64,000 nt of DNA, from NCBI RefSeq assembly GCF_004362215.1, contig NZ_SNWR01000001.1, positions 992,001-1,056,000 of the forward strand. The letters are read 5' to 3'. Below the pieces are notes generated by a model. It had not been told where the DNA came from. It made no database searches and was given only the letters and a program-made list of their open reading frames with translations. Of this stretch, positions 1 through 7,948 are shown piece after piece (positions within the stretch are counted from its first letter, which is position 1; each line of letters opens with the position of its first letter). Source of the stretch: Paractinoplanes brasiliensis (GTDB lineage: Bacteria > Actinomycetota > Actinomycetes > Mycobacteriales > Micromonosporaceae). The position numbers and the translations under genes were made by a program.

Positions 1-165
1 CGCGTGGGCCGCCGCCAACACCCGCCCACCCAGGTCGGCGTTCCGGGCCGCCTCCTCGAGCAGATCGGCCGCCTCGCCCACCGGCAAGTCACCGAACAGC
101 TCCCGCAGCGTCGCCTCGGCTCCCTCGGCCCGAGCCGCCAGCGCGGCGGCCGGGCTGATCCGCAC
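1..165 (-). pseudogene. SCO6745/SalK-like protein, internal fragment
   Basis: Reading leftwards off the window edge, this frame gives a convincing helical segment (SPAAALAARAEG, then EAADLLEEAARNADLGGR, then VLAAAHA). It resembles the middle of the SCO6745/SalK-like family of about 290 residues. The family's usual N-terminal part is absent: upstream of about 165 the similarity stops and a plus-strand regulator fragment begins. A GTG at 165 could be a start, but it would fall in mid-domain. I read it as the truncated 5' side of a broken gene whose remainder lies left of the window. The family call is from pattern memory only. Confidence 0.4.
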
Positions 166-388
166 GCGCCTGCCCGAACTAGGCGAACTGGGCGACGACG
201 TGGTCCTGTTCAGCCTGCAAACGATGGTCATCGCCGGTGCGCTGCCCGCCTACAGCACACCCCCACCCAGCCTGCAGGCCGCCTACGAGGCTGAACCCGA
301 CCTGGCCCGTTTCCACCTGGGCCTGCAAGACACCCTCGAACTGGGCCTGACCGCCACCCTGCTGGGCGTGCTGCCCCGCGGTGACTAA
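155..388 (+). pseudogene. TetR-family regulator, C-terminal fragment
   Basis: About 77 residues ending in a TAA at 386-388 look like the ligand-binding C-terminal part of a TetR/AcrR regulator (IRTRLPELGELGDD, FHLGLQDTLELGLTATL). No helix-turn-helix lies upstream: the same frame 5' of about 155 is low-complexity Ser/Ala/Arg, and the opposite strand there is the better coding frame. The fragment abuts the 5'-truncated minus-strand gene at 1-165. Both genes therefore lack their 5' halves at one junction, as expected if a deletion removed the shared promoter of a divergent regulator/target pair. Confidence 0.4.
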
Positions 389-547
389 CCCTGTCGTTGG
401 AATTGATGGTACGCAAAAGGGGAGCATGATCCCTCAGTCGGACAGATCGCCCCTGGGTCATGTGTTACGTTCCGACCTGAAGCCAGCCCCATCGGGGTTG
501 GAAGTCGGGCCGTGAATCCCCGCTGGCCGGGAGCCCGGCCCGGCGCC
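389..547. other. non-coding stretch between gene fragments
   Basis: No credible reading frame, RNA gene or repeat was seen here. It separates the TetR fragment from the DUF3800-like remnant. Confidence 0.4.
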
Positions 548-912
548 TCACCCAGATCGGCCCGGCTCCCAGGGCACGGGAAGCAGTTCTGTGTGGCGCC
601 GGTAGTGATCCGCGACTCCGGGTTCCCCCTCGGCGAGGTCGCGGCGGAACGCCGCGGCGGCAAAGTCCGCGAGCCACAAGCACGGCTCATCGGAAGCCCT
701 CGCTTGGCCGAACGCGAAATCGCGAAGCACCGGTTCGCGATTCCGCAGACGTCCCGCCACCCGGGCGTCCGCGCTGCGTAGGCGCTCGCCCTCGCGCTGT
801 TCGATCAGGCGTGCTGCGCCAGGGCCGCGCCGATGTCGGCGGTGCGAGCCAGGTCCGGTGAGGGTCCGGGTTCCACCCTGCCGATGACCCGCCCGGACTT
901 CGCGGTCACGGT
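548..912 (-). pseudogene. DUF3800-like hypothetical protein, frameshifted remnant
   Basis: The last ~87 residues (from about 811 to the stop at 548) are coding-like: NREPVLRDFAFG, then SDEPCLWLADFAAAAFRRDL. An acidic 'LADF' segment near the C-terminus resembles DUF3800 proteins (LQIADFVAYA type). Upstream coding-like sequence (GRVIGRVEPGPSPDLARTAD) continues in a different frame from about 912 to 805 and ends at a TGA near 805, so a single frameshift around 808 would join the two. No N-terminal catalytic-looking segment (YVDES) is visible. It is probably a decayed gene. Confidence 0.3.
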
Positions 913-1150
913 TTCCCCGCCTCGATTGCTCGAGTTGACCGGTCGGAGTTCCCCGTACGGCCGGAGGCATCGCCGTTGAAACGACGACGGCGAATGTCTA
1001 CGATCCGGCTGATCACTTCGGGCCGTCGTCCTGCTGCCGCGGCACCACGATGGACTCCCCGCATGGCGCCGGGACGGCACGTTCAGCGATCGGCCACTCA
1101 TCGGCGGCTACGAGTAGCACGCCGGTCTCTACTGATCACGGGGAAAAGTC

Positions 1151-1351
1151 ATGCGAAGAACTCTCGCGGCTACCGTCGGCGGCCTGGTCGCCGCCGTCGC
1201 ACTGGTCGCACCCGGCATCGCCCAGGCGGCCGAGCCGCCGTCCGAGGTGAGGGTGATCCCGGCTCCGTCCTATCCGGTCTATCCGACCGACCAGATCGCC
1301 TTCGCCGGTGAGACCGGCTTCCTGCACCAGCGCGCCGCGAACCGGCCGTGA
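1151..1351 (+). pseudogene. signal-peptide portion of an FG-GAP protein, ended by in-frame TGA
   Basis: From ATG 1151 this short frame encodes a clear Sec signal peptide (MRRTLAAT, then a hydrophobic core GGLVAAVALVAPGIAQA) and about 40 mature residues. It stops at TGA 1349-1351. The next codon in the same frame starts the long FG-GAP reading frame (1352-4168). Together they form one protein missing only this stop. The likely explanations are a nonsense mutation, a pair of compensating indels near 1330-1350 (ANRP looks off-pattern), or a sequencing error. Read alone, this piece encodes only an exported 66-residue peptide. Confidence 0.6.
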
Positions 1352-4168
1352 GTGTGGACCACCTACGCCGATCGGCAGACCACACCGATCACCAGCCTCC
1401 CGAACACGTTCTCGGCCACGCCGGCCGGCGGCGACACCATGGTGTTTCTCGGCGGAGTGCCCAGCCACCCGGCCACCTCGACGACTCAGCCGGCGCTGAA
1501 CCTGGCCACCAAAACCTGGCGGGACGTGCCGGTGAGCAGCAACGTGCAGCTCACCCGGCTGCTGGGCAACTCGGCGGCGGTGGCGATCACCTCCGGCACT
1601 CCGCCCACGGCCGAGCTGCGCCGGATCGCCGCGGACGGGTCGTGGACGTCCGCACCGATCACCGGCGTCCCGGCTGGCACGACCGGACTCACCATCGTGG
1701 CCGGTGACGACACCGGCGCCGTGCTGCGGGTCGTCCATCCCGACGGTCCCCGGTACGGCCTGGTGGACGCGGCCGCCGGCCGGATGGCCCTGCTGCCCGC
1801 CGGTGTGCTGCTGGCCAACGTGACAACGCTGACCAAGGACCGGATCGGCCTGTTCACCAGCACCTCGGCGCAGAGCCTGTCGCGCGCCGCGGTGCTGGAC
1901 GGCACCGCGACCGTTCCGGGGACCATCGAGTTCCTGACCACGGTTCCGCTGGGTCTGGCCCGGCTGGCCGGTGACGACGTCATCGTGACGCCGAGCACCG
2001 GAGCCACGAACAAGACCGTGCTGCGCTACTCGGTCGGCAGCAGCACCCCGGTGCAGGTCGTGCCCCGGGGCGAGCCGGCCAGCGCGCAGGCGCCGGACGG
2101 CGTGCTGTTCGTGGGTGGCACCAATATCGGCGACTACGCGGTCCGCAAGGCCACCGCGTCCGACCAGTCGGTGGTTCTGCCGCTGGTCGCCCCGCTGGTC
2201 AACGCTGGCGTGACGCTCGCCTCGGGCGTCGTGCGGCACACGGTGGCGATGCCCCTGCCGGGCGAGAAGCCCGAGTACCGGCACTTCGCCGAGCAGATCG
2301 GGCCCGGTGAGCCGACGACCGGTTCTGCGGTGGCAGACGGCGCGCTCGTCAACCCGACGCCCTGCCAGACCGACGCGGTCTGCGTCCGGATGATTGACGG
2401 TGCGGACACCGGTTCGGCCTACCTGGACGGCATCACCACGGGCGACTTCGTCACGACGGCGTACCTGCGGTCGTCGCCGAGTGGTGGCGCCACGATCAAC
2501 ACCCGGAGCGACGCCAAGCTCGTCGACGCCTCGCCGACCCACCGGCTGCTCAGCTTCGGCAACTTCCAGTTGGCGTACCGCACCGACGGAAGCAGCATCC
2601 AGCTCACCGGCGCCCCGGCCTCCGCCCTGTGGTTCGACACGCTGTGGCGGGCCAACGCGACCGGTCAGATCGAGAACTGGAACCTGCGCGCCGGCACCCC
2701 GAGCGCCGGTCCGCAGCCGATCACCACCGGTTCGAGCTGCACCAAGACTGAGGTGCAGGCGACCGGCAAGCACCTGTACTGGACCTGCGGGGCGAACGGG
2801 CCGGCCGGTGTCGTGGAGATCGACGGCGGCAAGCGCATCGACGTGCCCGCCGGGCAGTACCTGCTGGGCGACAACTTCCTGGTGCGGCACGACGCCAACG
2901 GTGCCCTGGTGCGCCTCGACCTCACCGGCGGCACGCTCGGCGAGCCGGCCACACTGGCCACGTTCGCCCGGGGTGAGCTGACCGACGACCGCAACATCGC
3001 CTGGACCGTCGACAAGTTCGGCGGCAACGTCGCGTGGGTCGACGCCGACAACGCCGTGCACATCGTCGACCCCGGTGTCACCACCTCGGCGCCGGCGGCC
3101 GGCTCCGTATCGGCCAGCAACGAGACCGACCTGCCGGGCAACTTCCTGGTGGTCGCGAAGCTGACCCGCCCGGTCACCGCCACGCGGCTCACCATCACCC
3201 AGGTGCGTTCCGATTCCGTCGTCGCGCGCCTCAGCGGCGGTGGGGCCCGGGTGACCACGACCTACCATTGGAACGGCCAGGTGAACGGCAGGCCGGCCGT
3301 CCAGGGCACCTACCGGTGGTCGTTGGCGGCCACGGCCGACGGTCGCGAGGTCACGGTGGCCAACGGGACCACCTCCATCGACTGCGGCGGAACGCCCACC
3401 CTGCACAGCTATGACTGCACAGGTCAGCCCACCATCCTCGGACTGACCAGCGCGAGCACCGGCCAGGGCCGCTGGCTGCTCACCCGGGTCGGCGGCACGG
3501 TCGTGGCCAACGGCCCGGCCGAGGCGCTGTCCGGGCTGTCCGGGCTCGTGCCGTTCGGCGACATCAACGGCGACAACCGCAACGACCTGCTGATCCGTCG
3601 GTCCGACGGCTCGATGCGGGCCTACTTCGGCCAGGACGCGCTGCCGTTCAGCGGCGCCCAGTCGATCGCCATCTCGGGCAACTGGAACCCGTACGACGCT
3701 CTGATCCACACCGGTGACCTCAACGGCGACGGCTTCGCCGACCTCATCGCCCGCGACCGGGCGAGCGGCGCGCTGTTCGTCTTCGGGGGCACCGCGGAGG
3801 GCGCCCTGTCCGGCTCCGTCAAGATCGAGGGTGGCTACAAGGGCTACAGCCGCTTCGTCGGCAACGGCGACATCAACGGCGACGGCAAGGCCGACCTGAT
3901 GATGCAGCTCGACTCCAACAGCACCATGTACGCCCTGTACGGCAACGGCGACGGCACCTTCCAGTCCGGTCTCAAGATCGTCGGCACCGGCTGGCTCGGC
4001 TACAACACCGTCATCGGCGCCGGTGACCTCAACGAGGACGGGAAGAACGACCTGGTCCTCCGCGACACCGCCGGCAACCTGTTCCGGCGCCTGGGCACCG
4101 GTCAGGGCACGTTCGGCGACCGGGCCCAGTACGGCTCCGGTTACCAGCAGTACTCGGGTCTCTACTGA
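1352..4168 (+). CDS. FG-GAP/VCBS repeat protein, cut from its signal peptide
   Basis: This is a large extracellular protein of about 938 residues. The N-terminal two thirds is beta-rich and propeller-like. A FlgD-type Ig-like segment follows (YHWNGQVNGRPAVQGTYRWS, near 3265-3325). Four FG-GAP/VCBS repeats close the protein, each with a calcium-binding DxNxDxxxD loop: GDINGDNRND, GDLNGDGFAD, GDINGDGKAD and GDLNEDGKND (about 3558-4060). The frame directly continues the signal-peptide ORF at 1151, separated by one in-frame TGA. GTG 1352 lacks a ribosome binding site, so it is unlikely to be a real start. As it stands the product could not be exported unless the TGA is read through. Function is unknown; such proteins usually act in surface adhesion or ligand binding. 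Confidence 0.75.
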   Translation: MWTTYADRQTTPITSLPNTFSATPAGGDTMVFLGGVPSHPATSTTQPALNLATKTWRDVPVSSNVQLTRLLGNSAAVAITSGTPPTAELRRIAADGSWTSAPITGVPAGTTGLTIVAGDDTGAVLRVVHPDGPRYGLVDAAAGRMALLPAGVLLANVTTLTKDRIGLFTSTSAQSLSRAAVLDGTATVPGTIEFLTTVPLGLARLAGDDVIVTPSTGATNKTVLRYSVGSSTPVQVVPRGEPASAQAPDGVLFVGGTNIGDYAVRKATASDQSVVLPLVAPLVNAGVTLASGVVRHTVAMPLPGEKPEYRHFAEQIGPGEPTTGSAVADGALVNPTPCQTDAVCVRMIDGADTGSAYLDGITTGDFVTTAYLRSSPSGGATINTRSDAKLVDASPTHRLLSFGNFQLAYRTDGSSIQLTGAPASALWFDTLWRANATGQIENWNLRAGTPSAGPQPITTGSSCTKTEVQATGKHLYWTCGANGPAGVVEIDGGKRIDVPAGQYLLGDNFLVRHDANGALVRLDLTGGTLGEPATLATFARGELTDDRNIAWTVDKFGGNVAWVDADNAVHIVDPGVTTSAPAAGSVSASNETDLPGNFLVVAKLTRPVTATRLTITQVRSDSVVARLSGGGARVTTTYHWNGQVNGRPAVQGTYRWSLAATADGREVTVANGTTSIDCGGTPTLHSYDCTGQPTILGLTSASTGQGRWLLTRVGGTVVANGPAEALSGLSGLVPFGDINGDNRNDLLIRRSDGSMRAYFGQDALPFSGAQSIAISGNWNPYDALIHTGDLNGDGFADLIARDRASGALFVFGGTAEGALSGSVKIEGGYKGYSRFVGNGDINGDGKADLMMQLDSNSTMYALYGNGDGTFQSGLKIVGTGWLGYNTVIGAGDLNEDGKNDLVLRDTAGNLFRRLGTGQGTFGDRAQYGSGYQQYSGLY

Positions 4169-4169
4169 C

Positions 4170-4256
4170 CTATCGGCGGCGCAGGGCGACGACGGCGATG
4201 TCGTCGGCCTGTTGCCCTGCGCCGCCGAGCTGCACCCTCAGGCGCCGGCAGAACCC
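4170..4256 (-). pseudogene. PP2C/SpoIIE-type phosphatase, C-terminal tail remnant
   Basis: Only the last ~28 residues remain (RLRVQLGGAGQQADDIAVVA, then LRRR and stop at 4170-4172). They match the terminal metal-binding aspartate motif (ADDIAVVALR) of SpoIIE/RsbU-like serine phosphatases. An in-frame TAG at 4257-4259 blocks extension, and nothing upstream resembles the rest of the domain. It converges on the FG-GAP gene. Confidence 0.4.
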
Positions 4257-4555
4257 CTATGCGACTTCGGCCGGCGTCCACTGCAGACGCTCGATCCTTG
4301 CTCATGATCGAGCGCACTCTTTTCGACATGAGAGCGCGCTGCCGGCTTGACGTACGTAGGCGTTATCGACCCGCCGGTACGGCTCAAGCGGTGTGGACCC
4401 CTGGCTCCTGGCGACCGGGTCTGCTGGGTCGCACGGTCGTTCGACGCTCGCTTTCGCAGCTGCGGCGTCGGCATTTGATCTTCTTTCAGGCCTCCCTAGC
4501 GCACCCGGCCATCGTGTGCGCCTCCCCCGCGCCCGGCCGCTGAGGCAGGGCCCGA
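4257..4555. other. non-coding stretch
   Basis: About 300 bases with no convincing coding frame, RNA or repeat. It lies between the phosphatase tail remnant and a small hypothetical gene. Confidence 0.4.
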
Positions 4556-4870
4556 TCAGCCGTCGATGAAGCACGCCAGTTCGCTCATGCCGTCGGCGAG
4601 CGCGTCGAGGTAGAACTGGATGCGCCAGACGGTCGCCACGACCAGGCCGAGTCGGGCCGTAACCGGTAGCCGGTGGAGGCCTTCGGCTGATCCAGCCGTC
4701 CAGATGACCGTCTGGGCGAACAGGTCGGCGATGATGCCACGGACGATGTCGCGGGTCAGCAGGATCAGGTCACCGCCGGACCGGGTGATGATCGACAATG
4801 CTCGCGCGAGTCGGGCTTCTCCGGCCAGCGCGTCAACGTTGTTGGTCATCATGGCCAGATAGGAGCGCAC
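4556..4870 (-). CDS. small hypothetical protein, possibly 5'-truncated
   Basis: A 104-residue frame with balanced composition and good codon use, read from GTG 4870. It is helical: ALAGEARLARALSIITRSGG, RDIVRGIIADLFAQTVIW, and a C-terminal WRIQFYLDALADGMSELACF. I do not recognise a family. The coding-like sequence continues about 17 codons upstream of the GTG (CLDQDIPRYDRQD) to a TAG with no start codon, so the gene may have lost its true 5' end. The neighbours are remnants on both sides, which makes a decaying gene plausible. Confidence 0.45.
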   Translation of the reverse strand: MRSYLAMMTNNVDALAGEARLARALSIITRSGGDLILLTRDIVRGIIADLFAQTVIWTAGSAEGLHRLPVTARLGLVVATVWRIQFYLDALADGMSELACFIDG

Positions 4871-4910
4871 GTCCTGCCGGTCGTACCGGGGGATGTCCTG
4901 GTCGAGGCAC

Positions 4911-5243
4911 TCAGGGCGAGCCCGCTACCGATGCCGGCATGGAGCGACCAGCAGCCGCGACGCCATCAACCGGATCCCCACCCTGTATGTCCGCGAGGAT
5001 CAGCTCCTCAACCAGGCCGCTGCGCAACTGCCCGACGTCCGCCCGGACGATGTCCCCGCCCAGATGAAAGCCCGACGGATAACCATCGTCTGCACCCCAG
5101 TGAGCGCTGTCATCGAGACCGCCACCATGACGAAAGCGAAGCAAGGCCCGACCGGGCCGACTCAACCGACGATTCCCGGACTGGAAGCGCCGATCAAACG
5201 GCGCACACGAGGAAACCCCCACCAAAGTCATCCACAAACATGA
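4911..5243 (+). pseudogene. large serine recombinase, C-terminal remnant
   Basis: About 110 residues resemble the end of an actinobacterial large serine recombinase: zinc-ribbon-like ARYRCRHGATSS, then NRIPTLYVREDQLLNQ, then a basic tail. The intact recombinase at 19861-21555 has the equivalent order (IYYRCKASRDY, then VLYLRQEWI). The resolvase catalytic domain is missing upstream. The remnant ends at a stop followed by a strong hairpin (5216-5259) and then a 10-bp sequence shared with the tRNA-Leu 3' end. That is the layout expected for the right end of an older element at the same attachment site. Confidence 0.55.
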
Positions 5244-5259
5244 AGAACCTTGGTGGGGG
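5216..5259 (+). terminator. hairpin behind recombinase remnant
   Basis: Perfect 10-bp inverted repeat CCCCCACCAA / TTGGTGGGGG with a 24-nt loop. The left arm overlaps the last codons of the recombinase remnant and the right arm is followed by TTAACG. A probable transcription terminator for the plus-strand remnant. Confidence 0.55.
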
Positions 5260-5264
5260 TTAAC

Positions 5265-5274
5265 GTGTCCGGAG
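5265..5274. other. candidate left attachment core (tRNA-Leu 3'-end match)
   Basis: GTGTCCGGAG here is identical to 21519-21528, the 3' acceptor end of tRNA-Leu where the intact serine recombinase gene ends. It follows the terminator of the old recombinase remnant and precedes the defence genes. Serine integrases leave only short identical cores, so 10 bp is compatible with attL/attR, but a chance match is not excluded. Confidence 0.35.
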
Positions 5275-5439
5275 CCCAACACGAAGGATATTCACACGCT
5301 GATCGCAACTAGGGAGCTGGCATGCAGGCCGTGACTTCCCTCACTGAGGCCAGCGGCTTCCGTGGGAGTTAACGCCCGGCAATCGACACAGACCGATACT
5401 TTGCCGATTCTGGCTACCATCCCTTTTACTTCACTGCGA

Positions 5440-5485
5440 CAGTGGAATACCGTCCCCGAGGCTTTCTCCGGACGGCATTCCACTG
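5440..5485. terminator. inverted repeat downstream of ApeA-like gene
   Basis: The 16-nt arms CAGTGGAATACCGTCC / GGACGGCATTCCACTG pair at 15 of 16 positions around a 14-nt loop. It lies about 50 bases past the ApeA-like stop codon (minus strand) and could terminate that transcript. It has no clear U-tract. Confidence 0.5.
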
Positions 5486-5532
5486 CTCTTCGAGCTTTTC
5501 ATCCTCGTCGTACGTTAGCTCGGAGACGACGA

Positions 5533-6984
5533 CTAGCGATGGTCTCCGCGTACGGCCTTGTCTTGTGCTTCTGCTCCACAGCCCAGAACGCGCAACATGT
5601 GGGCACGCGCTACCCGGTCGAGGATCTGGACGACATCGAAGAGGTCTTCGTCTTCGTAGCCCTTGGTTCCATGGGACAGGTCGTTGCGGACGGTCCTGAG
5701 GGCCACAGGCAGCGCCACGACTCGCTCCCCTTTGTCCTTCACCCGTTGGACCAGCGCGGTCGCGGCCAACTCATCGCTCACGTTGTAGGGCAGCGACCTA
5801 AACATCTCCAGGAAGCATTCGTCGAGGCCACCGGGTGGCCTTCGCATTAAATACTTCCTCAGGAACTTGAGAGTCGAGGTGGGCAGGTTCGCGACTTCGG
5901 CAAGAACCGCAAGAGCTTCATCGCGCTTGACGGTGTGGTCGGCCACGCGCTTCTCCTGCTCCATCTTGTGCTCGTACCCGTATAGGCCTTCCAGCGCCTG
6001 CACGAGCAGCAGATATGTTGATCGGGGATGCTGGCGAGGTAGGACGATCGACGCGCCATAGGTCTCCAGCAGAGGATGATGCTCAGCGCGCAGCCGCTGC
6101 CAGGCTCGCAGTAGGTGCAGCGGTGACGCGTCCTCCGTATTCGCGCGGAAAGCCGTCTTGATCTTGCGGACGATGTTGTCTCGGGTGGCGAACGGAACCT
6201 GATCGAGCTTGTGACCGAAGACTTGGAACTCGTCATGGCGTCCATCACGTCCAGGCCTGGTCAGGCTCAGGTAGGTGATGTCTTCCGCTCGTCCGGTGGC
6301 CAGGGAGATGATTCGCCTCAGTGGCTCGATCCACATGTCCAGGGCGCCGTCGAGCGAGAGTGGCTCGACGAGTTCGATCGTGACGACTGGGCTGAACGCC
6401 ATCCGGAAGAACGCGAACTCTTGGGCGATGGCACTGAACCAGGTGATCGCGATGGTGGCGTGAGGGTCCGACCAGGTCTGCTTGCTATCACTGTTCGGCT
6501 GCACCTGCCACGGGTGGTCGTAGAAGCTCTGCGCCTCGGTGGGGAAGCTGAATGCTTTGATGGGGCCGATGCCGGCGTACGCGTCGAGCCCCGAGATCTG
6601 AATCGTGATCTTGTTGAAGGTCGGCGGTCCGTCCAGCGGCGCGCGAGGTGGACCCACCAGCGCCGCGCGGGCGCTGACGAATGCCTGATCGTGATGCCAC
6701 GTCTCAACGTCAGCATCTATCAGCACGACCGTCGGCCCGTTCCTCAACGCGCCGGTCATCACCGGGTGGCTGAAACGTTGAGGGAAAGCAGCCATCGTCG
6801 ATCCATTGCGATGCTCTCTCACCAGCGGAACCTTGCCCGACAGCGAAGCGGTCGGAGGCCGGCCCGCCGTCAGATCGAGGTCACCGTCCAACTCATGAAC
6901 CGTCCCGCTCTCATCGGGAACAGACCAACGCCCGCGGTACTGTCCGGGCTCCAGCCGGGGCTTCAGTGCAACTCCGTCGGCCAT
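5533..6984 (-). CDS. ApeA-like HEPN-domain abortive-infection protein
   Basis: 483 residues. The N-terminal ~300 residues resemble the ApeA N-terminal beta-rich domain (QYRGRWSVPDESG opening, long alternating strands). The C-terminal ~170 residues are helical and end in a HEPN-type motif, VRNDLSHG, with R433-x4-H438 as in HEPN ribonucleases. ApeA was described as a single-gene phage-defence protein; HEPN proteins usually cleave RNA when triggered. The start ATG 6984 has GAGGA seven bases upstream. It is divergent from a second small HEPN-like gene at 7221 and next to a STAND nuclease operon, which supports a defence role. The trigger and target cannot be read from sequence. Confidence 0.7.
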   Translation of the reverse strand: MADGVALKPRLEPGQYRGRWSVPDESGTVHELDGDLDLTAGRPPTASLSGKVPLVREHRNGSTMAAFPQRFSHPVMTGALRNGPTVVLIDADVETWHHDQAFVSARAALVGPPRAPLDGPPTFNKITIQISGLDAYAGIGPIKAFSFPTEAQSFYDHPWQVQPNSDSKQTWSDPHATIAITWFSAIAQEFAFFRMAFSPVVTIELVEPLSLDGALDMWIEPLRRIISLATGRAEDITYLSLTRPGRDGRHDEFQVFGHKLDQVPFATRDNIVRKIKTAFRANTEDASPLHLLRAWQRLRAEHHPLLETYGASIVLPRQHPRSTYLLLVQALEGLYGYEHKMEQEKRVADHTVKRDEALAVLAEVANLPTSTLKFLRKYLMRRPPGGLDECFLEMFRSLPYNVSDELAATALVQRVKDKGERVVALPVALRTVRNDLSHGTKGYEDEDLFDVVQILDRVARAHMLRVLGCGAEAQDKAVRGDHR

Positions 6985-7025
6985 GCCAAAGTCCTCATCT
7001 ACGTTGCGGCGCTACGCCCGCACTA

Positions 7026-7035
7026 GTTGTACAAC
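7026..7035. promoter_or_regulatory. 10-bp palindrome upstream of ApeA-like gene
   Basis: GTTGTACAAC is a perfect palindrome 42-51 bases upstream of the ApeA-like start, in the divergent region shared with the HEPN-like gene. It is a candidate operator or part of the promoter. No regulator is assigned. Confidence 0.3.
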
Positions 7036-7220
7036 ATCGCCGAAACGCAGCGTTCCGCATCTGGGCGGGCCGGCGGCTAGGAGTCGGGCAGCTCTCGCGT
7101 GCTTCGGTGGAGCCGGCCTCGGTTTAGCAGTAGGCACCGGTCTCCGGGTGCTCTGTTCGCTGCCTCTGTGGTCCAAATACCGGTGGCGCGCAGGGCGGCC
7201 GATCGGGAAGTCTGGGCGCC

Positions 7221-7745
7221 GTGGAAGCCAACGCCGAGGTGCCGCAGCTCCAGGCGCGACACAACCTCGCGATCAACAGCGCGTGGACTTGGGGTCGCAG
7301 CTCGAGGTTGCAGGCCGAGAGGCTGCTCGACGGGAGCAGCATCTGGGACGCCTACCTACTGATGGTCGCCTTGCGGCAGATGATCCGTGCAGCCGAGATG
7401 GCACAGAAGTCATTGCAGAAGCGGCAGGCACAGCAGATCCTCAACTCAGCGCTTAAGCGATTCCGGACCGACCTGCCGGAGCTAGTGGACGCCCGCGACA
7501 TCATCGAGCACTTCGACGAGTACGCAGTCGGCAAGGGCGCCCTTCAAGAAGCCGACCGGGCGGCTGACCCGACCCTTACGGACTTCGAACTCGCTCAGCA
7601 GTACACAACCCGGCTCGAAGGCACCTTAAACGAACCGACCGTTTGGGTAGGGCACCGCGCAATCGAGGTTGCGAAGGTGCAGCCTGCGGTACAGCGGCTG
7701 TTCAACAAGATGTGGGCGGCGGCGAAGGCCGAGGACGGGGACTGA
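7221..7745 (+). CDS. small HEPN-like protein
   Basis: 174 residues, mainly helical. A central ARDIIEHFDEYA carries R92-x4-H97, the spacing of HEPN ribonuclease motifs, followed by GKGALQEAD. The N-terminal part (SIWDAYLLMVALRQMIRAAE) would be the helix packed against it. Start GTG 7221 is the first start in frame but has a poor ribosome site (GGGAAG is too distant), so the exact start is uncertain. It is divergent from the ApeA-like gene. It could be a partner, an antitoxin-like HEPN, or an independent toxin. I see no MNT nucleotidyltransferase partner next to it. Confidence 0.55.
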   Translation: MEANAEVPQLQARHNLAINSAWTWGRSSRLQAERLLDGSSIWDAYLLMVALRQMIRAAEMAQKSLQKRQAQQILNSALKRFRTDLPELVDARDIIEHFDEYAVGKGALQEADRAADPTLTDFELAQQYTTRLEGTLNEPTVWVGHRAIEVAKVQPAVQRLFNKMWAAAKAEDGD

Positions 7746-7948
7746 CTCCGACCGGCGGTTGGCGAGGGCACCTATCCCGGAGTGAATTCCCCGATTGGAG
7801 TCGATCTATCGGCACAATCAGCAATGACACCCACCCGGCCGCGACAAAAGTTGCCCGCTACGGAACCATCTCCCTTCGAGCATCTTCTCGGTGCCATGCA
7901 ACGAACTCTTTCTCACGCATTCGCGAGGCGAGGTTCAATCATCAGCGA
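7746..7948. other. spacer between HEPN-like gene and STAND nuclease gene
   Basis: About 200 bases between convergent stop codons. GC content is visibly lower than in the chromosomal regions. No gene or strong terminator was identified. Confidence 0.4.

Noticed and set aside
1136..3709. Very long open frame antisense to the FG-GAP gene
   Set aside because: It is a GC-rich shadow frame: Arg/Gly/Val/His-rich without domains, whereas the plus strand has clear FG-GAP motifs.
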